From: Entonaema liquescens
Lineage: Eukaryota > Ascomycota > Sordariomycetes > Xylariales > Xylariaceae
Direction of reading: 5' to 3'
Assembly (NCBI GenBank): GCA_902805475.1
Contig: CADCSX010000023.1
Location: 2,108,001 to 2,172,000 of the forward strand
Length of the DNA stretch: 64,000 nucleotides
A program made the translations under genes and the position numbers. Shown here in pieces: positions 35,167 to 45,600 of this stretch. The notes beneath the pieces were generated by a model. That model worked only from the letters and a program-made list of their open reading frames with translations, did not search any database and was not told the origin of the DNA. Within the stretch, counting starts at the first letter, position 1, and each line of letters opens with the position of its first letter.

Positions 35167-36768
35167 TTACTTAGCCCCTCTGCCAGCCAAAGCCGATGCT
35201 CTTGCCAACTTGGCATTTCTCGCTTGATCCCATTCTCTTCCGGAATTCCCAGTCTGTGCCTCTCTTTGCGCTCTCTTTTCTTCCTTGAGCGTCCGGGCCT
35301 TTTCTCTTGGGTCGATAACGACTAATTCCTCTTCTGCCTTCTTTCGATACGATAGGTCTTTCCCGAGCTTATCCGCCGCAAAACTTAGGGCATGTGACAT
35401 CCAACCTTCATCGCCGCTCTCTTCTTGTTCAGCCTTGTCCCACGAGTTGCAACTTTGACAATTGGCAATAAAATGTAGATCACATAATTCCGCTTCCTCG
35501 TCCTGCTCGCCCGAACCTTTTTCGGTGCCGTTCTCTTCTGTAGGCACATTTGGTTGCTCTTTTTCAGGTCCTGCTTGACTAAGCTTGGAGCGGAAAGCTT
35601 GAAGTATCAGTAAATCGTCGTTTACGGCAGGCCCCTCGCCTCCTCTTCTCCTTTTACGGCCACGTGTAGAAGTCTCTGGGATTAGTTGCTCTAGTGCTGT
35701 TTTCTTAACCTCCTTCACTGGTTCGGAATGAATTGTCCTTTTCATAGATGCCTTCAAGGCTGCAATCTCTTCGTTTGCTTGCTCCAATGCAGATTTTTTC
35801 GGTAGCTCCGGCTCTGGGGATGGTTCATCCCGAACAGGGGTGGGTGCGCTCTTCGTAGGTGGTGGGGACGGTTGTATTTCCGGTTTTGTATCAGTTCGAA
35901 GTTCACGAACTGGTATAGAAGACCCAGTCGCCTTGGCCTCTTTCTTACCACTATTCTTCAACGGCTTGGTAACAGGCGACGGCTCTTCGTCTACCTCCAT
36001 GACAATTCGCGAGTCGAATTTTGCCTTTTTCAAGACTGGCGCGTCGTCGTCCCCTTCTTCTTCACCAAAACTTAATAGCTTCTTTCCCGCCTTCGATTTC
36101 ACTTTCTTCTTTTTCTCTGTAACGGGTGCTTCGTGAGTACGCTTGGCAATTCTTTCCCGCTTTTTCATATCGTCAAAGGGGTTGACGAGAATCTCTACGC
36201 CCGTAATCCTTATAGGGTAGAGAGGTCGCTCAGTCCCTTCTGCTATCTCAGCCTCGCCCATGCGAGCTAAATTGTAGATTGTATCCCCTACTACCCTCCC
36301 AAACACTGTGTTCTTGTTATTCAGCTCCTCGGCTTTGTCCAGAGTGAAGAAGAATTGACTGGCGTTTGTATCCGGCTTGCTCTCGTTCGCCATGCCTAAC
36401 AGCCCCCTTCGATTGAACTTTAGTCGTGAATGAAACTCGTCTTTGAAGTTTACGCCCGTAGGTCCAGCGTTCTTCCCACGGCGCTGGTCCATGGGCCACG
36501 GATCCAGATCGCCGCTATATGCGCCGCCATCGTAGATGGATTCACCACCGTTTCCCGTCCCAGTGGGATCACCTCCTTGTATGATAAAACCAGGAACTAG
36601 GCGATGAAATATCGTATTATCGTAGTATCCGTCGAGACATAGTTGGAGGAAGTTTCGCGACGTAAGCGGGGTCTGTTTTGCGAAGAGTTCGACGGATAAG
36701 TCGCCTAGAGTCGTATGGAGGATTAGCGAAGCCGTAGGCTGAGGCTCGAGATTGTAGATAGAAGACAT
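35167..36768 (-). CDS. CWC27: Cyclophilin-type spliceosomal protein CWC27
   Basis: Nuclear cyclophilin of the spliceosome, associated with the activated Bact complex. It is a single ORF of 533 residues starting MSSIYNLEPQPTASLILHTT. The cyclophilin domain covers about 10-175 with FHRLVPGFIIQGGDPTGTG, DEFHSRLKFNRRGLLGMAN and NASQFFFTLDKAEEL. The position of the catalytic-pocket Trp of cyclophilin A (WL in EWLDGK) is Glu here (KAEELNNKN), as in the CWC27 group, which suggests weak or absent isomerase activity. After about 200 the protein is charged and low in complexity (KKKKVKSKAGKKLL; acidic runs), typical of the family's long tail. No frame defect is seen. Confidence 0.92.
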   Translation of the reverse strand: MSSIYNLEPQPTASLILHTTLGDLSVELFAKQTPLTSRNFLQLCLDGYYDNTIFHRLVPGFIIQGGDPTGTGNGGESIYDGGAYSGDLDPWPMDQRRGKNAGPTGVNFKDEFHSRLKFNRRGLLGMANESKPDTNASQFFFTLDKAEELNNKNTVFGRVVGDTIYNLARMGEAEIAEGTERPLYPIRITGVEILVNPFDDMKKRERIAKRTHEAPVTEKKKKVKSKAGKKLLSFGEEEGDDDAPVLKKAKFDSRIVMEVDEEPSPVTKPLKNSGKKEAKATGSSIPVRELRTDTKPEIQPSPPPTKSAPTPVRDEPSPEPELPKKSALEQANEEIAALKASMKRTIHSEPVKEVKKTALEQLIPETSTRGRKRRRGGEGPAVNDDLLILQAFRSKLSQAGPEKEQPNVPTEENGTEKGSGEQDEEAELCDLHFIANCQSCNSWDKAEQEESGDEGWMSHALSFAADKLGKDLSYRKKAEEELVVIDPREKARTLKEEKRAQREAQTGNSGREWDQARNAKLARASALAGRGAK

Positions 36769-37452
36769 ATTGCTCAGCGACCCCGATTGACGGTCAATAT
36801 GGAAGCTGAGCTAGAGGAAGGGCAGAGTTTAGGTTTCCTCAACGTTGAAATAGAAAAACGAAGTCGGGAAGCTTAGCTAGACGCGGCTGACGTGCGAGTA
36901 ACTTCTTCGTTACAGCGCGTTTCTGTTCCATTACCTGATGTATCATGTTAGCTAAGTTATGTAGGTTCCTTGGCACTTAAAGCTCCTGGTTGCTGACAAA
37001 AATAAACGTTATCTTATCAGGACCTTGCCAGTTACCTAGGTTGCCTGCATTTAATGTCATACAGGGTACATGTACACAGGTACTGTATGAAAAGTTCCAC
37101 TCTCCACCCATAGGGCAATCAAGCACCTAGGGGCTCTATTAGGTAGGTAGGTATGTACCTATTCGCCTCAACGTACCATCGAAAAGGTTTTTAGATACAA
37201 ACGTAAATTCATACTTACCATATGGCTCATGTTTATAATAAGCTGTTACGGGGTAATCGTGTCTCATTACATATACGACGACTTCATTTAGGATTTCCTA
37301 CAAAGTCTTGAGAATCAAGTACTTAATTCTCTAAGTGACTTACACCCACAAACTGGTTGGATTTGGTGTGTAGATAATTGTCGCTACCTAGACTCTTGAA
37401 AATTCAGAGCCTTCTACTACACGAATAATTCAGAAAGGAACTACTTGATACT
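36769..37452. other. Divergent intergenic region between CWC27 and deoxyhypusine synthase
   Basis: A bidirectional promoter region for two divergent genes. It contains TAGGTAGGTAGGTATGTACC at about 37140-37159 and ACCTAGG motifs near 37035 and 37125. No gene is seen. Confidence 0.6.
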
Positions 37453-38641
37453 ATGACGGCGCCGGATTCAAACCCGAACTTACCGCCTACAGAGGCAACA
37501 AACGCCGTTCTTGTTCCGTCCGATGAACTACCAGAAGGCGCTCAGAAGGTTGAGGAGATCGACTTCAATGCCCTCAAGGGGCGACCAATTACCGTAGATG
37601 ATGTGCTTGGTGGCATGAAGCACATGGGGTTTCAGGCGTCTTCTATGGCCGAGGCAGTACGAATTATCAATGACATGGTTAGCAAAAGGAAAGTATTCAG
37701 CTTTTGGTATTTAACTAATAATTCTCGAAGCGAGCGTGGCGTGACCCAGAGACGGGTGATAAAACGACGATATTCCTTGGCTATACGTCCAATATGATTT
37801 CATCTGGACTGAGAGGCATCTTTCGGTACCTAGTACAAAATAAACACGTCTCATGCATTGTCACGTCTGCAGGTGGTATCGAAGAAGACTTCATTAAGTG
37901 CCTCGGTGACACATATATGTCGTCGTTCAGCGCGAGAGGGGCGGAGCTCAGGGCCAAGGGCCTCAACCGAATAGGTAATCTAATGGTTCCCAATGCGAAT
38001 TATTGTGCCTTCGAAGACTGGGTTGTGCCCATACTCGACAAGATGCTCGAAGAGCAAGAAGCAAGCAAGGGAACCGAAGAGGAAATCAACTGGACCCCGT
38101 CTAAGGTTATCCACCGACTCGGAAAGGAGATTAACGACGAGAGATCGGTATATTACTGGGCTTACAAGAACGATATCCCAGTGTTCTGTCCAGCCTTGAC
38201 GGACGGCAGTCTAGGCGATATGTTATACTTCCACACATTCAAGGCCTCGCCAAAACAGTTGAAGATTGATATAGTGGAGGACATTCGGCGCATCAACACC
38301 ATCTCCGTACGGGCAAAGCGAGCAGGGATGATCATATTGGGTGGCGGAGTCATCAAGCACCACATCGCAAACGCCTGCTTGATGAGAAACGGAGCCGAGT
38401 CTGCTGTTTATATCAATACTGCCCAAGAGTTTGATGGTAGTGATGCTGGCGCACGTCCTGATGAGGCGGTATCCTGGGGAAAGATTAAAGTGGGAGCGGA
38501 TCACGTCAAGGTAAGGCACCGAATTGCTTCAGGAAAAGTTGCTTACAAGTTTGCTCAATCTAATATTTGACTTAGGTCTACCTCGAAGCCTCCGCCTGTT
38601 TCCCTTTCATTGTAGCCAGTACCTTTGCCAAGGACGAGTAG
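37453..38641 (+). CDS. Deoxyhypusine synthase, three exons
   Basis: Transfers the aminobutyl group of spermidine to a lysine of eIF5A using NAD, the first step of hypusine formation; an essential cytosolic enzyme. Exons are 37453-37677, 37731-38510 and 38576-38641. Introns are GTTAGC...GAAG with an ACTAAT branch point, and GTAAGG...TTAG. The product is 356 residues, about the length of other fungal enzymes. Signatures: ALKGRPITVDDVLGGMKHMG near the N-terminus, GYTSNMISSGLRGIFRYLVQ, the NAD-binding VTSAGGIEEDFIKCLGDTY, and GGGVIKHHIANACLMRNGA. The active-site Lys is in AVSWGKIKVGADHVK (about 326). The last exon encodes VYLEASACFPFIVASTFAKD. Translation in the long ORF continues past 38510 into intron sequence, so the splice is needed for the conserved end. 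Confidence 0.95.
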
Positions 38642-40106
38642 GCAGGAACGCATTGCAAGAAGTTATCGACAGTGGTATAGAGCAAGGGGAAAAAGGACCG
38701 ACTTTATCTAGTAGGTAGTATCATAGCTGGGCAGTAAACTTCACTACTAAGCGTCTAGTAATTTAAGTGTGGTTAAAGGGGATGTCCTTGCGAACAAAAA
38801 CTTATTATCAGGTTAGTCAAAGCATTCTTAATGAACTCGCCCCCGTCCTGGATTTAACAACGGATCGGAATTAAGTGCAAACTTAATAGTCAGATTTCAA
38901 CTTTCCACATGTGTTCTAACCGGGTACACAAAGAAATGCCTGTGGCTCAAGTTATCCCCCCATCGCAAAGAATTACACTCAGGTATATGGCTATTAGAGA
39001 CGGTTTACTGTAATAATTAGTTCGACTTCGAACCGAAAAGATCCAGAGGCTGATAATTGAGGATATAAAATACTCGGAAGAGTCCTAATAGCATTGTTGG
39101 ACGAACCCCTTTTCATTATTAAGCTACGCCCAAAGGCACGCTTGATGTACCTATCGTTACTGTTCCTCATCCAACCCGTCCCCTATACTAAAACGCTACC
39201 CCGTGAAGAGGCCTTAGCCATTTTCTTACGGATTGCTCGAAAGATTCCGATGACGATCTTGATTAACATCAATCCCCCTTTGCGACTTAGGCCCCGAGAT
39301 GAAAATTATACGACAACGTTAACTCATCTGATAGTATTAATATGGTTCACTTGTCTGATACAACCCTACAAATTAATAGGGACGGATCAAGTGCTGCCTC
39401 AACTTTGTCGACACATGTGTCAAGCTCTATAACTATCCCTTCTGAATCAAATCGCCCTCTACCTCGTCCCAAGCTACGGAACAATCGTATGCGCATCTCA
39501 AACCAGTTTATGGGACCAATTTGCCATCCCAATAAATCTCGTGCAAAAAAATCAACGCCTACATTGTCATCTGTACAGTCACGTTCAAATCGACCATGTT
39601 CTTGTCGCACTCGATTTCGAGCTGCAAGAATTCTCATCCACTTAAAACATGCAGAGGTCAAAGAAGGTGCTTGGACGGCAACTTCTTACCTGGAAAGCGA
39701 AAATAAACTCGGCTCTGCTGCTTCAAATGGCAATAGCAATAGCAATAGCAATAGCAATAACTATTTCGACCCGCCACCTTCTTCGTTGCCGTTGCCGTGG
39801 AAGAAGGGCAGTAACGACTCCCAGTAAGTTTTTTTTTTTTTTTTTCACTTACCGAAATACTCTTTTATCATAATTCCCATTGCACCATCACATTTCATTT
39901 GTAGTTCTTACTAGCATCCTCAAATCTCTCCAACTTCACGCGATAATAATATTCGGCAACACCTTTCGAATTGTGCAGCCAACCTGAATATTATTCACAG
40001 AACGACTGGCTTTGTCCAGCCAAAAAGCTTGATTCATCAGCGAGCAGCTCAATGGAGTAGAGAAGAATACACTACAAGTTTGGATGTTGAAGCCTCGACA
40101 GTTACA
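38642..40106. other. Intergenic region with doubtful ORFs and a CAATAG repeat
   Basis: Between deoxyhypusine synthase and the small nuclear-type protein. A plus-strand ORF (39342-39827, 161 codons) ends in Asn/Ser repeats encoded by a (CAATAG)n tract, and an overlapping minus ORF (39661-39347) is open too. Neither resembles a known protein, and I cannot choose between them. An oligo-T tract follows at about 39829-39845. Confidence 0.4.
39726..39759. repeat. (CAATAG)n hexanucleotide repeat
   Basis: About five tandem copies of CAATAG. In one plus-strand frame they encode alternating Asn and Ser. Confidence 0.85.
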
Positions 40107-40808
40107 ATGAGCCAGCGCGCTGAACGAGAGGAGTTGCCAAAGCCCAGACGTGCACACAGAAGTGATACTAGATCGTCGGTAGATAAGCTTATGGACGAAG
40201 TTGACACTGTCGTCGGAGGCCAGCCAGCGGACGATGCTCCGAGGGAAGAATGGGATCAGTACATTAACAACTCCATAAACGAGCTGAACCGGAGGGCGGA
40301 TTCAAGGCCATGGCGTCAACTTGAGAAGGCCGAGCAGTTCGTTCAGAGAATGGGGCAACTACCTTTCAGATGGGTGAACTATAGCAGCGACGAGGAGGAC
40401 CTGCCGAAAGCAGCCGAATTGATAGAACCGGGTCATCAGAAAGCTCAGGCCGAAAGACAGCAGGACGATAATAATAATGTCACGCCAGCGAATGGCAAGT
40501 CTCAAGAACAACCTCGCGAGGAGGCAGACACTATGAAGAACGGGATGCGAGCAACTTCTATGGAAAAGCAAGCGGCAAAAAATCTCAAGTTAGAAGACAC
40601 TAAAGAGCCGAAGAACGGAAACAGAGCGAAGTCACCCATCCCTAACATTCCACCACCAAGCCCAGTAGCAGACCAAAGCAACCCGCAGCGTAAGAAAAAA
40701 CGCCGAACAGCATTGGAATCCTTGCAGTCGAACTTGGGCAAGAACTGGGAACCTCATGTTGACGAACGAGGACATAGGCCAGCTAGAGAGAGAGCTAATA
40801 AGGCCTGA
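40107..40808 (+). CDS. Hypothetical hydrophilic protein with C-terminal basic cluster
   Basis: An open frame of 233 codons from the ATG at 40107 (MSQRAEREELPKPRRAHRSD) to TGA at 40806-40808. The frame is open a further 26 codons upstream, but only through a TTG. The protein is strongly polar, with an acidic helical part (EEWDQYINNSINELNRRADS and LEKAEQFVQRMGQLPFRWVN) and an Asn/Gln/Lys-rich middle. A basic cluster QRKKKRRTALESL near the C-terminus would serve as a nuclear localisation signal. I do not recognise a family. Coding status is supported by ORF length in AT-rich surroundings and the balanced composition of its first half. A further upstream exon is possible. Confidence 0.55.
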   Translation: MSQRAEREELPKPRRAHRSDTRSSVDKLMDEVDTVVGGQPADDAPREEWDQYINNSINELNRRADSRPWRQLEKAEQFVQRMGQLPFRWVNYSSDEEDLPKAAELIEPGHQKAQAERQQDDNNNVTPANGKSQEQPREEADTMKNGMRATSMEKQAAKNLKLEDTKEPKNGNRAKSPIPNIPPPSPVADQSNPQRKKKRRTALESLQSNLGKNWEPHVDERGHRPARERANKA

Positions 40809-42633
40809 GAGGTAGTCTATCTATCCAAAGGATGTTTCTGTTATATGGGAGAGCTGTAAAATACAGCTTCTATCTTGATCAAAAAGGTATATTGCTTTAG
40901 GTACCTACATAGCAAAGGTCATCTTCGGTAATTCAGTCAATCTACCGTATGGGTTGTAGTTCCTGATATGCATTAGGTACATGCTCACGTACGTCTGTGT
41001 GTTTATTTCTAAAAAGCATTGTTACCCACGCAATGCCGAGGCTATAGCTGCATGCATATGGCTCAATGTCAACTCCCGTCACATCAGATTAAATGCTTAT
41101 GGGACACAGACAACGGGTACCTAGGTAGGTAAGATCATACATATATAAAGTGTATGCCGTTTATACCCATACCTAGGTACCTAGGTAGAACGGAGTCAAA
41201 GTAGGTGGCGCACGGGCCTAAATAGCACACCATAGCTTGTAGATGTTGATAGTGGGTGCGCCAGCTTTTTTGACGCCCTTCTGCTAGGTAGGCTAGACCC
41301 ATTTATTTTATAGCTCAAAGGCCCGCTAGCGCAGATATTATTTACAGAGTTAGTCTAGGTTGTTTTGCAACAGCCGATCTACATGTAAATACAAACACCA
41401 AAAAATCTGCACCATTTTCTCGACCGTATTACATGTATCTTCAATATGCCTCAGTGCCTCAGTGACTTTACTACATAGCCAATTGCACCGCCAGAACGGA
41501 ATATAAACCAAGTGGCTGCAGTTTGTAGTATAACGCACCGCATCCACCTTCATGTAGGTCTCCGTCCAAGGACGAATTAAAAATTTGTGTTGTAAATAGT
41601 GCGCGTTGACTATAAGTATATGAAAAGTTACACGCAGAGGATCTTCGTGTTACATCCACTCATGTACATAGGTAGTACAGATAAACTTGATCATGCACAT
41701 CCATAATTGGTTGGTTAACTTGGCAGTCTCGAAATGCGCGTGCAGTCACGACACGAACTGGTGATTGGGTGTTTAAGACAGGCAGGTTACAAGGCTTTAG
41801 GGCCACTGGGGGCCAGTTATAGATTGTAGATGAACCCCGATTGGGGGTTTTCATGGGGGGCCTAGCATCTTTTAATGCCCATATGCTTGACAGCGTGCTG
41901 CACTGATGCAGGCCTAGATTAGCTAGCGGCTTATGGGTTCCGGGTTCTCCTTCATCCCTGCTCGAGAGGTTAGGTTTTAGCCTAGCCTGTCTTGGATTTC
42001 TCTGGTTATCGTCCCAGCAGGTGCCACGCGAAGTTTGTGTTTTCGAGGGTCTCCAATTTCAGCCTCTTCAAACATTTCCCGTCTTTCAAACGTCCCTATC
42101 GAAATCGTGCGTTTAGACCTATTTTATTATCCCGAGAACTAAACAGAAGCCTGTTACATAGCAGTGCTCAAATTCTACAGGAACCCAGGGTAAATTTACC
42201 CAACTAAATTAAAGTTCAGAGTTATAAGGGAGGGGCTTAGCCGAATTTGTGGTGTGGCTTCTAGTTCCGGGTGCCGTCTTTTCGCAATTTATTCGTCAAA
42301 ACTCCAACCAGATCGAAACCTCACGGTTGCTAAGGCTTTATGATACTTTCGCCGCAATTCCTAATCTATAACTCTATGAGAATTTCGTAGGGTATTTATA
42401 GGCGGGCTTGCTCTGCCTCGTGCCAGACATGTGAGTCGAATTTCTCTCTTACGCTACCTCCTGCATATCAATCTCGACATCAACACAAAATTCTGTTAAG
42501 CGCTTAATTCTACCATCTATTTTGAACATTGCTATGGACTACTTCAAGAAACCAAGGGAAAAAAAATTTCGGATAACATGCCACGTTCTAAGGATATACT
42601 CGAAAGGAGGTGCAATCTCATCATAGACGTGAA
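40809..42633. other. Intergenic region rich in CCTAGGTACC motifs
   Basis: Leader and promoter of SNT1 plus spacer. Dense GGTACCTAGGTAGG/CCTAGGTACCTAGG motifs occur at about 40898-40915, 41117-41132 and 41170-41187. Near 42685-42708 there is a good intron 3' end (TCTAACATATTCGCGCAG), so the SNT1 leader may be spliced. No other gene is recognised. Confidence 0.5.
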
Positions 42634-45600
42634 ATGGACAGAAGCGGTCGTCCTAGACCTAGGATAACTGCTAGCTCATCGTACAATTATCTAACATATT
42701 CGCGCAGGGCTTCCCGCTATAATGGATCGCGGTACGATGGCGATTCGCGTCGTTCTAGATCTCGAGATCGCTCGCCGGATCGGAGATCATTGTATAGCGA
42801 CGGTGGACCGCGACGTTCCTCTGCCGAATCTCGAGTGAATACCTCCGCGTTCCAGACCAACCGGGATAACTTTCGCGATGCCCCCCTATCAAGAGATCCG
42901 CCTCGGGGACCGAAAGCCTTGCTCGATGCGCCTAGCGGGCCTCGTGGAGGATACTCTGGAGACTTCCGCGGCAGAGGTCGTGGAAGAGGTAGAGGTTGGC
43001 GAGATGATAGCCGGGATCGCGGGAGGGATAGAGATATCGACTTCAGAGATCGAAGAGACAATTCCTACCGTGATGAACGTAGTCGAGAACGCGACCGTGG
43101 AGATTGGCGAGATCGTGATCGAGATAGCTTCAGAGGACGGCGACCGTCACCTCGTGGACGATCGCCTCCCGGGAGGGATTTTCGGGATTCGAGAGACTTA
43201 AGAGATGCTCCGCTGGGTGTTGATGCAGAGCGTGCTCGACGAGGATCAAGGGATGGCCCACTCTCTGCCGGATCATCTTCATCCGATCCTCCTTTCGGAC
43301 CGTCGTCCTATCGTGGTGGGTATAGTAGTCGTGGTCGTGGTAGAGGTCGTGGCGACTGGGATAGAGGTCGTGTACGAGGATTTTACGACGACCGCGATAG
43401 ATATCTTAGGTCGCGTTCTCAAGAGGGACGATACCGAGATCGAGACGACCGCGATCGCGATAATAGATATGTCGACCCCGACTTGCGCCCACGCGATCAT
43501 CGAGACGATCGGGATGTGCGAGACCGCGATGTTCGGCCTAAACTAGAGAGAGTGTCGCACGAACCACCCCCATTGCCGCCGAAAGATGTTTCGCCGCCTC
43601 CAGTCGCTCCAGCCGCACCCTCCTTTGGCTCCGTACCTAACAGAACTGCGTCAACGACGGAGGTTGGTCCGGTGACAGGCAAGGCACCTCCAACAGGACC
43701 AAGGGCTCTTAAAGAAGAGCGACCAACAGCGCCAGGCCCTGCGCCTGTTCCAGACTCAAGACTTCCACCTATCGGCCCATCTAGGTCGTCCTTCCTGGAA
43801 ATGAGTCCAACCACTATTCCCTCTGGTCCGCGTTCCCAAACCCGACCTGGCCCCTCGAGCAAGCAATGGATCAACCCCAATATAAAGAATCGTGTTCCCG
43901 AGTCACCGAAGCTAAGCAGATCCCAGAGCTTAGCCCAGCCGCGACCTGCCGGGATTCGCCCTGACGGGACACACTCGGATCAACCGGTAGATAACGACCA
44001 ACGACCGCCCAGCAGCGATGCAAAGGTAGGGCCACCGTTGGGTTCTGGAGAAAAACAGGCCCATGACCCCCGTACTGTCAGTTCAGGCGACGAGCCTATT
44101 AAACACGACCAACCACCGCAACCCGACAGGTTATCTTTGGACCGAGAACATCAGCCTCAGGATAGACCCACCAGTAAGGATAAAAATGAAGACGGTGAGA
44201 TAGACGAGTCCGGTCGGTCGATCGAAGAGCATCACGATGTCGAATCAAAGCCTCCGCCAGCAACAGATACGGCCGCGGCAAAGCCAAAACCAGATCGAAA
44301 ACCTATTCTCAAAATTTCGTCGAGACATGTTTCCCTGCCTCGGAAGGAAGTAAAGCTGCCCATTCTAGACCAATCATCGGAGTCGGACGATGAGGAGTTT
44401 GGCGATATCATTGAGTCACAAATGGCCGACGTGGAGGCAAAATTAACGCGGCTTGAGGGGATCGAGGAAGTTGTACCGATGGATGCTATAGTACGACACG
44501 CGGTTGTGTCGTTTGAGGCTATCACGAAAATCTTGAACGAGCCCGAGAGTCTAGGAGAGATGGTTGGCCATGTTCCGGATGATGTTACTCCACCTGGTAA
44601 AGTACCCACAGAACCAGAACCCCAGATTGAGGAGGCCCCGGTTGTTGAAGAGGCCAAAGAAGTTAGTGACGTTCAAGAGGCTGTGAAGGAGAAGACCCCT
44701 CAACCGGTGGTGAAAGAACCAACCCCACCGGCGGCAGCTCCGAGTGCAGAGCTTCCTCAGCCATCTATCGAGCACGATATCGATGTACCCACTACTCAAG
44801 AAGCGCTCCTGGACGAAGATAAGCCAAATAATGATGATGGAGATGTACATATGGAAGATGCATTAGACGTTGCTCGAGTTGATTCGGAATTGCAGGCTCC
44901 TCTCCGAACTCCGTTATCGGTTCCTCATAAGCAGTCTGCTGAACCACCCTTTGAGGAAGTTCAAATCCGGTCGCAGGAAATCAGCAAAAGGGGTTCAAGT
45001 ACACCCTCACCGGCGGAGGATGAAGATGAAACAGATATTGAGGACGTCGACCTCCAGACGATTGAAATTGTCCGCGAGCATATGGCGACTCCTCCAGTCG
45101 AAAGCCTACCCTACTTCGACGAGAAGCCATGGTTTAAGGACCCAGTTTTTCTGAAGTCGTTGGAAGTTCAGCAACCAGGCCTCAATTCATTCATACTAGA
45201 AACGCTGAGGAATGAAGCGCAACACCGGTATGTGGAAGAGACTCGGATGAAGTCGATCTACGATAGAAACTATGACCACTATTTGCGATTCACGATGTCT
45301 AATGACCCTGTTGCTGTCAAAAGCCGAGAGAAATTTACCTCCATCACCGGAATCGAGACCACCGCGCACAGGCCTGGCTTCCATGAGGCGAAGCCTGAAG
45401 GAACGAGACGTAGTAGGTATGCATCAGAACGTGATCTGGAACGGATCTTGGAGGAGTCGCGGCGCGTCGAGGACGAGAAAAGAGAGCGCCAGATGCAGGC
45501 GGAGAGAGAAAGATACAGGACTGAGAAGGAGGCTGTATTGCCCCGTCAGTATCAGGCACCCGAAGAGCGGAATAATGACTTCTACGAAGATGTTACCGGG

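Noticed and set aside
39342..39827. 161-codon ORF with Asn/Ser tail as a real gene
   Set aside because: The tail is encoded by a hexanucleotide repeat, the overlapping minus frame is equally open, and no sensible splice joins it to the following ORF at 40107.
42717..44850. Long minus-strand and second-frame ORFs inside SNT1
   Set aside because: They are shadows of the Arg/Asp and Pro/Glu-biased SNT1 frame, have repetitive compositions such as TTTTTTIP, and have no domain or splice support.
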